Shown: positions 21,288-34,350, counted from the first letter of the stretch. The stretch is 64,000 nucleotides of DNA from Panagrolaimus kolymaensis (GCA_028622995.1 JAJQJQ010000040.1:310001-374000), one strand, 5' to 3'. The notes: generated by a model not told the origin, from the letters alone. Made by a program: numbers and translations.

Positions 21288-22309
21288 AATGGAATCTTAA
21301 TTAAAACTTTGTAAAATATTCTTTGTTAAATTTTGTCTTATTTTCTGTTTTTTTTAAATATAAATAAAAATTTGTTCAACTCAATGTAAGGCAAGCAACT
21401 GATGTTAAAGTTGAAAGGGATACTTTAAGAGATTGATGCCATATATTTTTTTCTTTCTCCTTTGGCTCTCTCAAGGGACATCTTTCGGCGATGAAAAAAA
21501 AAACGGAAGGAAGCGTTGTTTCGATTCTAGCTTTTTATCTTAGAAAAAAAAGAAGGCTGCGATGTGATGCCATTTTTTTTCTCGACTTGTTTCTGACTTT
21601 AACCCTTGTTTCTTTTATCTTTCGAGAAAAAAAGAAAGAGAAGAAGCCAACATTGTCTAAAGTTTTTTTTCTCTCAAACTTCAAAATGCCTTTTTTACAA
21701 ATTGTAATATTCGAGTTTGTGGGCTCTCTTTTCTTTCACATAAAAAAATGAATGTTGTTAGTTTCTGAATAATGCACATTCTGAAAATTTTATTGCAAAC
21801 TTTTGGAAACTCATAAGTTTTTGTTCTTTGTTTTTTTTTCAACGAAAAAAAAATGAAAAAGTAATAAACGACTTCAGCATCCTCTTTGTTTTTTGAATTT
21901 AGTTTTGTTTTCCTTTTCGTCAGTTGACGACCGACCATCTTCTTTTATTTGGATAATTTAACAATAAATCTTTCTCTAGTACTTCTTTTTTTTTTTTAAT
22001 AAACCAATATAAAATAAAGCTCTTCTAATAAACACATCTTTTTTACCAATAGTTGGTTTGCCTCAGCACACTTTTTTAGCTATAATTTTGTTTAAAATAC
22101 TAGAAGCTTTTAACCATGTTTTTAGCTTTGTTAAAATAAACTTGAAGCAGTGGTCTATTTTCATTTTTTCTCCTCCTTCGTGATTTAATATTTTGACTTT
22201 TTTAAAATAATTTCTTTTTTCATTCATTCAAAAAATTGGATAAATACGTTTAATTTCAGAAATGTTAGGATTTAAAAAATAAGAGTAATAAAATATTCAA
22301 CAAAAAAAA
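21288..22309. other. Intergenic, upstream of the tetraspanin gene
   Basis: A/T-rich with homopolymer runs. Short frames here are Phe/Lys strings, not genes. A TTTCAG acceptor-like site about 50 nt before the tetraspanin ATG suggests a spliced or trans-spliced leader. Confidence 0.45.
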
Positions 22310-23046
22310 ATGGTGGAAGGTGGAATTACTTTAGTTAAATATCTTTTATTTTTATCAAATTTTGCAATATGGGTTAGTTTCTCCATTTGCAATAAAATCA
22401 TGCTTACTTTTTTTAGATTGCTGGATTGGCAATGGCCATTACAAGTTCCGTATTAAAAATGAGATATACCGGTTTATTTGATATACTGGGAAATCCATGG
22501 TTTGCTACGCCACATATATTGATAGTTTTAGGAATAACTTGTACACTCATCGGATTTTTGGGATGTTGTGGAGCAATTCGTGAAAATTATTGCCTTACTG
22601 TATCGTTCGCTGTTTTACTTTCCGTTATTTTATTAGCAGAATTTTTTGGAATTATTTTTGCTTACAGTTTTCATGATTCATTAAAAGTTAATATTGAAAC
22701 TCAACTTCAGCAAGGCCTCAATCGATATAGTCGATCGAAAGGAGTACAAATGACTTGGGATGAAACCCAACAATCTTTTGAATGCTGTGGAGTTTATAAT
22801 TCTTCCGATTGGAATGTTATTCCCGATTCATGTTGCATTCATTTGCATAATGGATGTGCTAAAATGCCTCAACCATTGCTCCACGAAATGGGTTGCGCCG
22901 AAGCTGTTGAATCTTGGATAACTCAAAATGTGGCCCTCATTGGAGTTTTAGCTGCTTTAGCGACAGCCCTCCAAATTATTGGAATTTGTTTTGCTTGTTG
23001 TTTATCGAAAAGTATTTTACGCGATTTTCATGATTATTATTATTAA
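22310..23046 (+). CDS. Tetraspanin
   Basis: Two exons (22310-22372 and 22417-23046) encode 230 residues with the complete tetraspanin plan. TM1 is about residues 9-34 (KYLLFLSNFAIW, IAGLAMAITSSVL). TM2 is ILIVLGITCTLIGFLGCCGA, with the conserved GCCGA-R-E-C context. TM3 is FAVLLSVILLAEFFGIIFAY. The large extracellular loop has the hallmark CCG (FECCGVYN), then PDSCC and single cysteines. TM4 is LIGVLAALATALQIIGICFA, ending with CCLSK. Intracellular cysteines next to TM2 and TM4 are palmitoylation candidates. The single intron in TM1 is common in the family. Tetraspanins organise membrane microdomains with integrins and other receptors. Which of the many worm tsp genes this matches is not decided. 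Confidence 0.93.
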
Positions 23047-23506
23047 AAAACAAAGAAATTTGTAAATGTTTGTCTCAAAAGATAGTAAAAATTATATATT
23101 AAAAAATGGTAATAATATGATTGGTTTTTGATTTGTTGTTGCTATCTTTTGACACAAACAAAAATTTTAATTTTCTGCCATGCTTTTTTATTGTATATTT
23201 TTGTTGGAAGTAATTGATGATGTTTTAACACTGGGATTGTTTTTACAGATAAGCTGCTTGGATAATTTATTTTTTTATGAACTAAATCAAATTGAATCGC
23301 TACCAACCTTTTTCTTAGTATGATATTTTTTATAATTTATAAGTATTTTATCGTTCATCGAAATACATAATTTACAGAAATTTTTTTTACATTTTTTTTA
23401 TCTCTCCCGTAAATGTCTTTTTTTTTCTATTGTATATTTTGTTCTTTTTTTTTCCTACACTTTTAATGTTCAGTAACCTAAAAATATTTGTTTGATGAAT
23501 CTTAAT
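23047..23506. other. 3' flanks of tetraspanin and MTK1 (convergent)
   Basis: No feature beyond AT-rich 3' UTR-like sequence. A further 3' exon of the MTK1 gene cannot be excluded, because its last coding segment contains a perfect GTAAGT donor. Confidence 0.4.
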
Positions 23507-26500
23507 TTAAAAAGCGAGATGACTTACAGTTGCATCAATATTTGCAAAAGTATCCTGAAGCAAATCCGCCGCGGTGGCTCTTTGACGTGGATCAACTTTA
23601 AAGCAGCGTTTTAAAAATCCCAAAGTCATGGGATCATTTGTAATTTCAGGAGTAAATGGTGGAGGAATTCCACTTCCAAGTTGATATACAACTTGGAGTT
23701 CGTGAGTGAGATGATAATATGGACGTTTACCAGTTAGCATTTCCAATACCACACATCCAACAGCCCAAATATCTACTGCCCGGCCATAACCACTTGCTTT
23801 ATTTGCGCCAGCTGCAATTTCAGCAATTGAGAGGGTATTGGTTTGAAGTTCGGGGGCTTGATAATTTGTTGTTCCAACATATGTGACGATTTCACCTATT
23901 CTCGTAGTGGGATCTCGAATTCGGAATGAACATCCAAAATCACCAAGTTTGAGAATGTCTCGTTGAGTAAGGAAAACATTTGCAGCTAAAAAATAATATT
24001 AGTTATTTTTTTAAAGATTTAAAATTTCCAAAGCTTACGTTTAACATCTCTGTGTACAATTTGTTTTCGATGTAAATAATCAACAGCTTGAAGCAAGAAA
24101 TGTGTGTAACGTCGAACACAACTTAACTCTAATCCTTCACGACAAACTTTACCCAATGTTCCTTCGCTACAATATTCCATGAAAATAAGAAGCTCTTCTT
24201 TGTGAACTTCAATACCATAGTATTTTACAAGATTGGGATGATCAAGTTGGCGGAAAATTTCTACTTCATCAACGAGAGCTTTCATATTATCTGCTTGGTC
24301 TCGACTGACTTTAATTTGCTTCATTGCCATTAAGCAATTAGTGCTGAGATTCATTACAAGATAACAAGTACCAAATGATCCAGCTCCTAATATTTTATTT
24401 TCAAGCCTTTGCCATTCGAATGGTGCTCGTTTGGAACGCAAAAAGTGATGTTCAGCGGCGCCATCTTTAGTTTCAACCACGCGGCCAACTTTTCTGCTTT
24501 CCTGTAAATTTTTTTATTTAATAAATTTTGTTAAAAGCTTTCTTTACTTCAAGGTAATTTTGTCTATCATCTTCCAAGTATCCTATGCTTTCTTGAATTC
24601 TTTCATGAACAGTAACCTTCTTAGTGGAAAGAGGAGATGAAATGAGAGGAGAAAATTTATCGCTTGAATTTTCGGATATTTTTCGAAAGCTTGTATCACT
24701 TCTTGATTCTTTGATTACTGGAGATTCTTTAATGCAGTCTAAGCAAGTGTTCAATTTACTCATTAGCTTCTAGAAATTAATCATCTGCATAAAAATAAAA
24801 TAAAAATGAGAATCAAACTTCAAAAGATTCAGGTTTTAAATAAGCCACTACTTTATCGGCGGTTAAAAGTTGCAAACATGAGAGAGGGATGGCAGCCCAA
24901 CGAGAGGTTATTCGATGGCCAGCATTTACGGATTCTATAATTCAGCGGTAAAGGCAATTTAGAAAAAGCCACCCTCACCTATAACAAAATCGGCCCAAGC
25001 GCATGCGTTTTCAACTGAACGTTCCGCAAATTCGGTGTGTTTTGGAAGTGAAACAATTCGAGTCATTTCACGATCAAACTAAAAATGTTATGATTGAAAA
25101 TTTAAATTACTATTAATTATACTCTTATTAAACTTACTTCAAATGCAGCATTAAAAGCTTGTTTGAGAGTGGCTTTTAAAGTGCTGGCTTCTTTTTCGCT
25201 TAAATCAGCCAAAGTTTTTCCCAAACGTTCTCCAGAAGGATTTTCATTTTTCATTAAAATTAATTCTTCTAAATTTTTCGGACAATTCCAAATTTCATTT
25301 GAAGCTTTTAATGCAACTTCTTTTAATTCTGATACAAGAATTGCAATTTGTTCATTACAACTACAAAAATCATCCTTTAAAATGAGCCGGCCTGTTTCAA
25401 AATAATCTTTTGTTGCTTTTTCAAATAATCTTCGACATTCTTCAAGAAATCTACGTTTTTCTGATATCAAAAAAATATCATCATGAGCGTTGATATAAAG
25501 TTGCAAAGTGGTTTTCGTTTTGAGTGAAAGAGACATGGAAGCACTGCGAGAATTTAAATGCTGAAGTAACGATGGAGAAATTTTTGCTGTTGGAATTAAA
25601 ACCAAATAATTTGTTTCTTCACTTTCATTTGACATGGTTTCTATTTTACTGCATGTTGTATTTAAAAGAGTATCAACGTATTCGGGCTTATTAACCACGT
25701 CAAGGGTACAAACAACAACAAAATGACAATCAGGATAATTTGCAAATTTAAGCTAAAAAAAATAATCAGCTTATTTTTTTCAAAAAAATATTGTTGTCCA
25801 TTTTTTGGATTTTACTTACCATAATGTGTCCACTATTTATTAATTTTGTCAAAAGCTCATCTCCAACATTATCATCATTAATACCATACTTGGAGCAAAT
25901 TTCAAGATCGCAACTTAAAATTTTAATAAAATTAATGCATTTGAGAGCTCGTTCACGCAAATGTCGAATCATTTCTCGAATATCTCGACAAAATACAAAA
26001 ACTGAAGAATAATAAGATTCGTCTTCTTCTTCTTCCTCATCCATGATTCCTGTATCACCTTCAAATTCTTGAAAATCATATTCAAGCTCTTTACCAGCTG
26101 AGAACATTTTTTCATCCAAATATGATAAAACAATTCGATTAAGCAAATCTTTCCCAACTCTGTAATAAAAAAGGTCATTATTAAAATACATGCCGATTCG
26201 GTTTGCTATTTTAACTATTAGGCTTGCTTTCAATATATTTTTTCATTCAAAAAATACCTGCAAAAAAGTTGAGCTGCAGAAGCTTCACCTCTTGAAACAG
26301 AAGCTGAATGAACTTTCACCCGCTCCCATTCGGATCTCATCGTTATGATGACACGTTCTGTCCACTCCAATTCAACATCATTATTATGGGTTGCAGCTTG
26401 AGCCCAATGACGAATGTAACTTAGATAATTCTAAAAGATTTTGTTGTAGTTATTTAATCTAAGATTATCTTATATTTTTAGAGTTTTAAATTTTTTGTTA

Positions 26501-28862
26501 TTTTCAAACTGATCTAAAAAGGAGATTATTGTTTTAATACTTTGGCTTTTTTGTATGTTTGGGTTTTGCTTTTAATGGAAAAAGCAGCTTTGTTGCTATT
26601 TCTTTTGTAAATAAAAAAATTATAATGCAAATCCATATTTAGAGTCAAATATTTGTAAAAATAATAAAGCAAAAGCTTTTAAGGTATTTTTTTTAAAGAA
26701 AAAAGGGGTATGGTAAAAAATTTGTTTGATTTTTTTAAAGTAAATTTTTATAAAAACATCTTAAATTACATATTTAAAAAGTGAAGTTACTCTTGCTCTT
26801 AAAAATTATTATTGTCTTTTTACATGGCTTGAATGATTGACCTTCATTAATATAAAAAAATACTTACTTGAAAAACAATATCTAATTTGCTATCAAAATT
26901 TTCTAAATAATTTTGTTGTTCAATTGCATTTGAAGTTGTTTTCCAAACATAATTCATGTATTTATTTTTAACTCCAATAGCCGCTGATAAACAATCATCT
27001 GAATCCTCGATCAAAGTGTTCAATGTAAGCAAATCCCAATGTGCACATGAAACTTTTTCTGATCTCATTTTAAGCCAATGATGAACCAAATCTACGGGAA
27101 TTCGAGTTAAGAATGAAAATTGATGATGAAAGGGTGGTAAATTCATTTCTTTAAACAATCTATGGTGAACGGTCAATTCAGAAATTTCTTTCTGAAAAAA
27201 AAATTTACTCCAAAAACGAATTTTGGTAAATGTACTTAATTATAACTGTTAAAAATGTTAGATATTTGGCGTAAATAAGTTTTTTTCTTGTAAAAATAAA
27301 ATATAGTAATTATTTTTTAAAATGGTGTTTACCTTTTCTTGTGCAGTATAATCTTTAAAAATTTTCATTTCATTATTTGAAGCCGCAGCTTGAGCATAAA
27401 GTTTTGGAGTTTGAAGGGTGATGAGAGTTTTTTGTAAAGTTCTTTCGGTGATGGATTTAATTTTATCCAAAACAACTGACATTCCCCGAAGTCGAAGCGA
27501 ACGACCCACAACATCAGCATACATTTGAGAAATGGAATCAGAAAATACTTCGTTTTCAGATCCACCAAGGACTCCATCGGTTTGCTAAAATTTAATCAAA
27601 GATTTTCCAAGATCGTAAGCTAGAAAAAAAAAAGTATACATCACAAAATGAAAGATTTAATTCGTTTTCACTTGTTCGAGGCCAAATAATATCGGTTAAA
27701 TTTTGTTGAGGGGATTGAGGAGAATGCATACTACCATATCCAATGGATGAAAGCTTGCGATAACCAGTGATGAAATCAAAATATTCTCGAATTGATTTAA
27801 TTTTAGAGAATAAATCATTCAAAGTATTTTCCCACATATACAATAATCCAATTCTTGTATTCACTTCAACAGTATAATCTTTTTCTGTTTCAATCATGGC
27901 TCGAAAAGTTGGGAAAAGCTCACGAAATGCTTCAAATTTTCGAAGCAATTCATTCACCTTTCCTGCAGCATTTTGAATATTTTCAATCACAACCGGATGA
28001 TAAACTGCATGAAGCCAATTAATATCTGAATCATCTTCGGGTTTCAATTCTAATTTAAAATCCTTTATAGCTTTTAAAACGGAACGTCTGAAAAACAAAT
28101 ATTTTTAACCTGACAAAAAAAGAGTTCAAGGTGAAACATACTTTTCGTCGCGAATCCTTAAAATCACGGTGCTTTGAGTTGCGATTGAACGTTGGATGTA
28201 AGGAGCTTCCATCTGTCTGAAAAATGACATTGATACTCAAATTATCAATTTAAATTTTAGATGACACACCTGTTTGCAAAATAAGCTTGAAGATAAAGCC
28301 AAAGAGCATCACCAAATTTATATGTTTGATCAGCAATTGTTACATAACCACCATCACGATTCTTGGAGGGTAAAGCTATGACATCTTTCTCACTTTCCCG
28401 AGCAACATTTTCAAGTTTAAGTCTAAGTTGTTCCCATTCTGGTTGACGATTTTCAATCGGTGGCAAAGAAGGAAATGGAGAATCAGGTTGATTATTACAC
28501 GGTGACCCGCAATTGCTTTCAGATGAATGCCTTTTAGAAGTCGATAATACTGTTAAACATGTTGTTTGAGAATAGTCATCCTGCAAGTTTTTTTTGTCTC
28601 AAAGGTTAAATCAAAAATCTAACACAAAACAACCAACCTCATAAAAATCCATTTTCTGTCTTGGACTAAACCTTCGTGTTTTTTGTTTCCGATTTATAGG
28701 AAATTTTTGAAGGCTTTGACGCCCTTTATATTTTGGTCGACTAAAAAAAAGAGTATATTAAAAAAACTAATAATAATGAAAGCTTTTTTGCCGACTGAAA
28801 AACAAATTAACCGCCTACTTTTTTCTCACTTTAACATCTTCTGCGCTTAAAGCCCGTTTCAT
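23507..28862 (-). CDS. mtk-1: MAP kinase kinase kinase 4 (MEKK4/MTK1)
   Basis: A large stress-signalling MAP3K, roughly 1,200 residues in more than a dozen exons. In vertebrates MEKK4 is released by GADD45 and activates MKK3/6-p38 and MKK4/7-JNK. The C-terminal kinase has GAGSFGTCYLV (Gly loop), LMAMKQI (catalytic Lys), FMEYCSEGTLG (hinge), HRDVK, LGDFGCS, TTNYQAPE, and a C-lobe ending RCFKVDPRQRATAADLL, all intact. The long N-terminal region is MEKK4-specific helical sequence, for example FGDALWLYLQAYFANR, NTRIGLLYMWENTLNDLFS and WASIPLSC-like SRWAAIPLSCLQLLTADKV. The start MKRALSAEDVKVRKK is followed by a basic nuclear-localisation-like stretch. One intron of about 430 bp (26431-26868) is unusually long for the window. 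The gene is divergent from TOLLIP by 368 bp. The last codons (VSHLAF) may be read-through of a donor site. Confidence 0.88.
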
Positions 28863-29230
28863 TTTTCTATTTTTTTCCCGTATTTGAATTTAAAAGCTCT
28901 GTAGAATAAAAACTAAAAATTTCATAAAGGTATGTATGAGATTTATAAATTTAAATGTAAAAAAGTAAAATATCCCCGATAATATATGTATGTATGTCTT
29001 TTCGAAGAAAATACGCGCGTGCAAAGTGCATCCACCCAAAATGTAATGCAACGGAAAAAAAACAAACTGACAATTTTTTTTACCACATGATGATTTTACG
29101 CAAAAGCAGCTTTCATGTTTTTATATTACTTGCTTATTTTTTTGTTTTCCCCTTTCTTTTGATTATACTCAGTGTTGCTTTTTAGGTAAATTATTATTAA
29201 AAACTATTTTTAGAACAAACGACGAAAAAA
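28863..29230. promoter_or_regulatory. Divergent promoter region of MTK1 and TOLLIP
   Basis: These 368 bases separate the two start codons. CTATTTTTAG ends about 20 nt before the TOLLIP ATG and looks like a splice acceptor for a leader. No other motif can be named. Confidence 0.4.
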
Positions 29231-30296
29231 ATGTCAAATGAAAAAGCAGCTTTAAAAGCTCAAATGCTTCTCGAAGATGCACAGGTGGTAAGTAATGTTA
29301 TTTTTTTGCATTTTTTTGTAAATAAGAAATAAATAAGGGATTACAGCTTAAAACTATACCCGATGATTTTTTACGCCTTCCCACTTCTTCCAATGCTCCC
29401 GAACAAGTTCCAGGCGGATTAATGTTGAATGGAGTTCCCGTAAGTTGAGGCTTGTTGTAAGCGTTCATTAGATTGTAAATCATATATCATTAAAATTTTC
29501 TCCAAGCAATTAAAACACTCATATTTTTATTATAGTATCAAGCTGTCCAACAACATTACATTCCTCCAAATACTCGCGGTCGTCTTATCATCAAAATTAC
29601 ATCTGCACGTCTTACAAAGAATTATGGCTTTGTTCGCATGGATCCTTATGTTCGAATTCGAGTTGGTAATGTTGTTTATGAAACTCCAACAAACTCAAGT
29701 GGTGGTAAGAATCCAACATGGAATTGCACTCTTCAAACTTATTTACCAACTAATATCGACTCTGTTTATTTACAAGTCTTTGATGAAGTTTGTTTCATTT
29801 AATTAATCTTTTTTATTATTATTAATCTTGATTTTCAGCGTTCGTTTACTGATGATGAATGTATCGCTTGGAGCCGAGTCACTTTACCTCCAGCTATCTT
29901 CAATAATGAAACCATCGATGAATGGTATCCTTTATCAGGACGTCAAGGGGAAGCGCAAGAAGGAGTAATTAATTTGGTTATGTCTTTTCTTGAAATTGAT
30001 CCTGCTGCTATCGCTCAACAACACCAACAAATTCCTCTTCAACTTCAAGATCCTGAACTTGCTGCTGCTCTTGAAGCTTCTAAAAGTAAGCCCTTTACTA
30101 TATAGCTCCAATTAAAACTTTATTTTTTTCAGATGAAACAGGTCAACCACCATCTATTGAAATTACCGATGAAATGATTTCAGAAATTACCACAATGTTC
30201 CCTAATGTTGAAGTTGACGTTATTCGAGCGATCTTGGAAGACAAACGTGGTGATAAACAAGAAGCCGCAACAGCTTTGTTGCAATTATCTGATTAA
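29231..30296 (+). CDS. tli-1: TOLLIP (Toll-interacting protein)
   Basis: A C2-CUE adaptor of about 275 residues. It links ubiquitinated cargo to endosomes and autophagy, and in vertebrates it dampens IL-1/Toll signalling. The N-terminus MSNEKAALKAQMLL starts a Tom1-binding segment with LKTIPDDFLRLP. The C2 domain follows: GRLIIKITSARLTKNYGFVR, MDPYVRIRVGNVVYETPT, GGKNPTWNCTLQTYLPTNID, and AWSRVTLPPAIFNNETIDEW with the YPLSG end. The C-terminal CUE domain is DEMISEITTMFPNVEVDVIR, then ILEDKRGDKQEAATALLQL, with the expected MFP and dileucine-type motif. Length is almost that of human TOLLIP. Five short introns. No missing key residue noticed. Confidence 0.95.
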
Positions 30297-31910
30297 AAGT
30301 TGTTCCAACTTTTGCACGTTTCTTTACATTTTACATATGTAATTCGTTTTTTGAAATTTATACTTATCAATCAATCCAATTACACGTTTTTGATATAATT
30401 ATCTCTTTTTCTTTTATATTTATACTGTACAAAACTAGAATAAAGATTTGCTTTTTTGTTTTGTGTCTGTTTTATTTGACGTGATCTTTCCAAACATAAA
30501 TAGAGAAACGATTATCCGTTCAAATTCATTGTTTTTTCTATTCAAATTTAAGAAATCAAAGATTGTGATTCACAATGGATTTAGCATTGAAATTCAAAGA
30601 AAAAAGAAGTTGTATGTAAGGGATGATGAAAATTAAGATAAAAACCATTGGTAAAATTCTTTGAAAATGAATATCTTTTACGGTAAGATGATTACATAAA
30701 AAATGAGTTCCTTTTCACCCAGTCTCTTATAAAAGCTATCGAATTATAAAAAAATAATTACGTAAAAATATGTATTTAAAAAATTTTGCGACCGCTGTTT
30801 TGTACTCTGAAGATTGAGAAAAAAAGTTATGTTATCACATTTTTAACATCGTTAAACTTATGTTTTCTTCGTCTCCCTTAATTGGCTGGTTAAAATGACT
30901 CTTTTTTTTATTTTCGTGTCTACGTGATTTTTTTATAGTATCAAATACCAACCATGTTTTAGAACTCTCATATGAAAATCGAACATTTCTAAAGTTTAAA
31001 GATTAAATAATCTTTGTTCAAGAAGCACGACTTTTGTGCTTTATTGATTTTTTCTCTCTTCATAGCTAGATTTTTTTATTTAAGCTGAAGCATGTACTTT
31101 CTTTGCTAAAAGAAGCGTAGCTAATTTCCTTAAATTTGTTAACTCCTTATTGCTTTTTATGCGCCTAAAACTATTTTCTCGATATTTTTACTAAGCTTAT
31201 TAAGCTTGAAAATTTGTAGCCATTTCTCAAAGCATAATAAATATTAAAGTACAATTTAAGAACAATATTATGAGATTTTTTAGCAACACTAAAGTGCATT
31301 TTGTGGATTAATAAATGACGGTTATCTTTTTTTTTCTTTCCACCGTCAGTAATAAGGAACTTAAAAATGCGTACATTCCCAATGGGTGTAGTAGGTATAT
31401 ATGTATGCGCACGAACAGCTGGCGACCGCCGCCTCTTTTTTAGGCTCGCACGAAAGAGAGAAAGAAAGAGAGAGAGAGAAAAAAAGTTGTCTATGTTGGC
31501 TCTCTCCTTCTTTTCTTTTTTTGCGTTTTAGTTAAACAAAAGCATCAGCCTCAGCAAAAAAGAAAAATGTGAGACGATTGAATGTGGTTGGTTGGTGCGC
31601 TTTTTTTCTTGCCGCGTGTTCGTGCTGGTTGGTGAGAAGCAATCAATGTGTCGTATTAAATCGAACAAAAAATTCATATGTATTCTTTCTTTTTTCTTGT
31701 GATGTTTTTTATTTGATTTATAGAGAAGGGAAGGAAAATGAATGTTTCAAAGCTTATTGTAAAATTTAATGTTTTTTGTTTTATCGTTATTTTTTTACAT
31801 ACATTCTCATGATTTTTTCTCTCGCGGTTTTTAACATTTTGTTTGTTTCGATTAATAACATTTTTTTCCATTTCAGAAAACGTGGGTAATTTAATCCATT
31901 TGATTTAATC
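30297..31910. other. Intergenic, 1.6 kb, with a 35-nt pure purine tract
   Basis: Upstream region of the UBE2Q gene. It holds an uninterrupted GA/A tract at 31452-31486 next to a locally GC-richer patch (31405-31455). A TTTCAG acceptor-like site about 35 nt before the ATG suggests a spliced leader. No coding frame is credible. Confidence 0.45.
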
Positions 31911-33399
31911 ATGGCTTGCATTCAAAAATTACGTGAAGATTTGGCTTTACTTGATCGTCTATTTCCAAAGCAACATGAACGAGTTAGAGTAAGTTTATTC
32001 ATTTCACTTCCGTGTTCCAAAGTCGATACTTAATATTACTTTTTTATAGATAATATCCTCGTCTTTGGATGAAGTTTCTCTTCGCTTTGTAAAACCTGAT
32101 GGAACATATTTTGATATGTCTGCTTCCATTCAAGAAAATTATCCTCGCATTGCACCTATTTGGTTCAGTGAATGTGATGATCCGTTGGTGACATCCGTTT
32201 TGGAAGAGTTAACTGGAAATGATTCAAATCCTTCTATCCTTTTTCAAATTAACCACTTGGTTTCACGCTTGTGTGATTTTAATCAATTAACCGTTCCTGC
32301 TGAACTTCTTCAAATTGTTCCAAATCAAGAAGCTGATGAAGGCAATGGATCAGATGAAGAGATTGAATCAGAAAATGAAGATGCTGAAATGTCCGAATAT
32401 GAAGATATGTTGGATGACACTTCAGCTTTTGATGATGCATCGTCTGCAGGAACCACTGACAAGAAAACAGATGAACCAACTCCTGAAGCTGTATGTAGTT
32501 TTTTTAAATTTATTTATTCTTTTAAAGAATTGAATAGCAACATTTTCCAAAACTCTTTTAGGCCGCATTATTGACCAGAGTATCCCAAGTTCAACGTCAA
32601 ATGCATTTACGCGGTGTTGCAACTGGATCTGTTAGCGCAAATGATCGTTTAATGAAAGAAATTCGAGAACTTTATCGTTCAGAAAATCTCAAAAATGGTA
32701 TTATGCTTTTTAAATTTTATAACATTATTATACTCCGAGTTTTAGGTGTTTATTCCATCGAACTTATTAAAGATAATCTTTATGAATGGAACGTTTTTCT
32801 CAAAAAAGTTGACGAAGATAGTCCTCTCGCTTCTGATCTCAAGCAACTTGAACGTGAAAAGAAACAAAATTATTTACATTTTCAATTTCACTTCAAAGAT
32901 ACTTTTCCGTATGTTTTTATCGTTTTTAATGTTTTTATCTATAAAAGATGTGTTTTTTAGTTTTGAACCACCATTTGTTCATTTGGTTTCTCCAACAGTT
33001 TCCAACGGGTTTGTTCTTAGTGGTGGTGCAGTAAGTTATTATATTTTACTCACCTTCTTTTTAATGAAATTTATTTAAAGCTTTGCATGGAATTGCTCAC
33101 AAAACAAGGCTGGTCATCCGCATACAATATTGAATCATTGATCCTTCAAATTTCTGCCACTTTGGTTAAAGGAAAAGCTCGTATTTCTTTTGATGGAAAA
33201 GTAAGCTTTATTCATATCCGCAAGTGTCATCTCCTATATTATTCTATTTTAGAGCAATGCTTATTCCTTATCACGTGCTCAACAATCTTTCAAATCCCTT
33301 GTTCATATCCATGGTAAGAGCGGTTGGTACACTCCGTAAGTCTTTCAAGTCAATATTTTTCATCTTATAAATGATTTTAGACCACAAGCTGATGGTTAA
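31911..33399 (+). CDS. ubc-25: Ubiquitin-conjugating enzyme E2 Q (UBE2Q1/2 family)
   Basis: About 360 residues in seven or eight exons. UBE2Q proteins have an RWD-like N-terminal extension and a C-terminal UBC fold. The N-terminus [20 protein letters not shown] and the acidic linker ([19 protein letters not shown]) fit. The UBC core contains [20 protein letters not shown], then [19 protein letters not shown] with the catalytic Cys in [27 protein letters not shown], and ends [18 protein letters not shown], all near-identical to vertebrate UBE2Q2. Exon joining across ACTCC|ACCACAAGC gives the terminal YTPPQADG. UBE2Q enzymes transfer ubiquitin to Ser/Thr/Lys or lipids in vitro; the worm gene is linked to neuromuscular function. 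The acidic insert carries CK2-like Ser/Asp clusters. Confidence 0.92.
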
Positions 33400-33807
33400 T
33401 GAATACAAATGCCAAAAGAAAATCAATGAAGATGCAGGAAAATTACTAACGGTTTTATCTTTTATGCAATCTGTCTTTCCATGTTAATACATTGTTTATT
33501 GAAACCAAATTTGTTTTGTGTATACATATATTCTTTGTGAATTTTTAATATCCAAAAATTGTACAATATATTCCATTAAATTTATGTTATCTTTTTGTTG
33601 CATTCTTTCCTCATTGTAAATTTTCTTCTTAGAATGGAGCTTTCATTATAAAATTTTAAAACCTCGTTTTGTTTTTGACTTTTTTAAAAACTAAATACGG
33701 CTAAAACGAAATTAAAATTAGAGAATAAAGGCTCTTGAAAGATTTTTTATGACACACAAATTTCACAAAATTAACAAAGTGAGATCAAAGAAAACAAAAA
33801 AAGGATA
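33400..33807. other. Convergent 3' flanks of UBE2Q and PPIL1
   Basis: Probably the two 3' UTRs. No additional feature seen. Confidence 0.4.
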
Positions 33808-34350
33808 TTACAAAGTATTTTCTTCTGTAGGTGTAGCTCGAATAACTTTGATCGGCATGGTTGGTTTGTCGGTGGCATCACAATTAACGACACCAATTCT
33901 TTGAATAACTTTCATTCCAGCTGCGACTCGACCAAAAATAGTATGCTTTCCATCTAAATGCTGTGTTGGAGCCAAAGTAATGAAGAATTGTGAACCATTT
34001 GTATTTGGACCGCTATTGGCCATAGATAAAACTCCAGCTCCAGTATGTTTTAATCTTCCATCAATTTCATCAGCAAATCGATCACCATAAATACTTGTTC
34101 CTCCACGACCTGAAATATTATATTATCATCAACATACTAGAAAGTAAAATGATTGCTTACCTGTCCCGGTAGGGTCACCACCTTGTATCATAAATTCTCT
34201 AATAACACGATGAAAAATAGTTTGATCATAATATCCTCTTCGTGATAATTCAGCAAAATTTTGACATGTTTTTGGTGCATGATCCCAATAAAGTTCTAAT
34301 AAAAATTTCCCCATTGAAGTTTCAAATAAAACAAATGGTGGATTATCCAT
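33808..34350 (-). CDS. cyn-12: PPIL1-type cyclophilin (peptidyl-prolyl isomerase of the spliceosome)
   Basis: Two exons encode about 164 residues, a single cyclophilin domain with no extension, as in PPIL1, which joins activated spliceosomes via SKIP/PRP45. Exon 1 has [40 protein letters not shown], and [18 protein letters not shown], with the catalytic Arg in FHRVI. Exon 2 has [35 protein letters not shown] and [19 protein letters not shown]. These are strikingly close to PPIL1. The residue equivalent to the cyclosporin-contacting Trp of cyclophilin A is His (TQHLDGK), so cyclosporin sensitivity should be reduced. It is divergent from UTP4. Confidence 0.93.

Noticed and set aside
30448..30636. 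Small frame downstream of TOLLIP
   Set aside because: Low-complexity, overlaps the likely 3' UTR, no recognisable feature.
31569..31769. 66-codon frame with a signal-peptide-like start
   Set aside because: The start looks plausible but the rest is Phe/Lys filler. It lies in the UBE2Q upstream region with no second exon I can defend.
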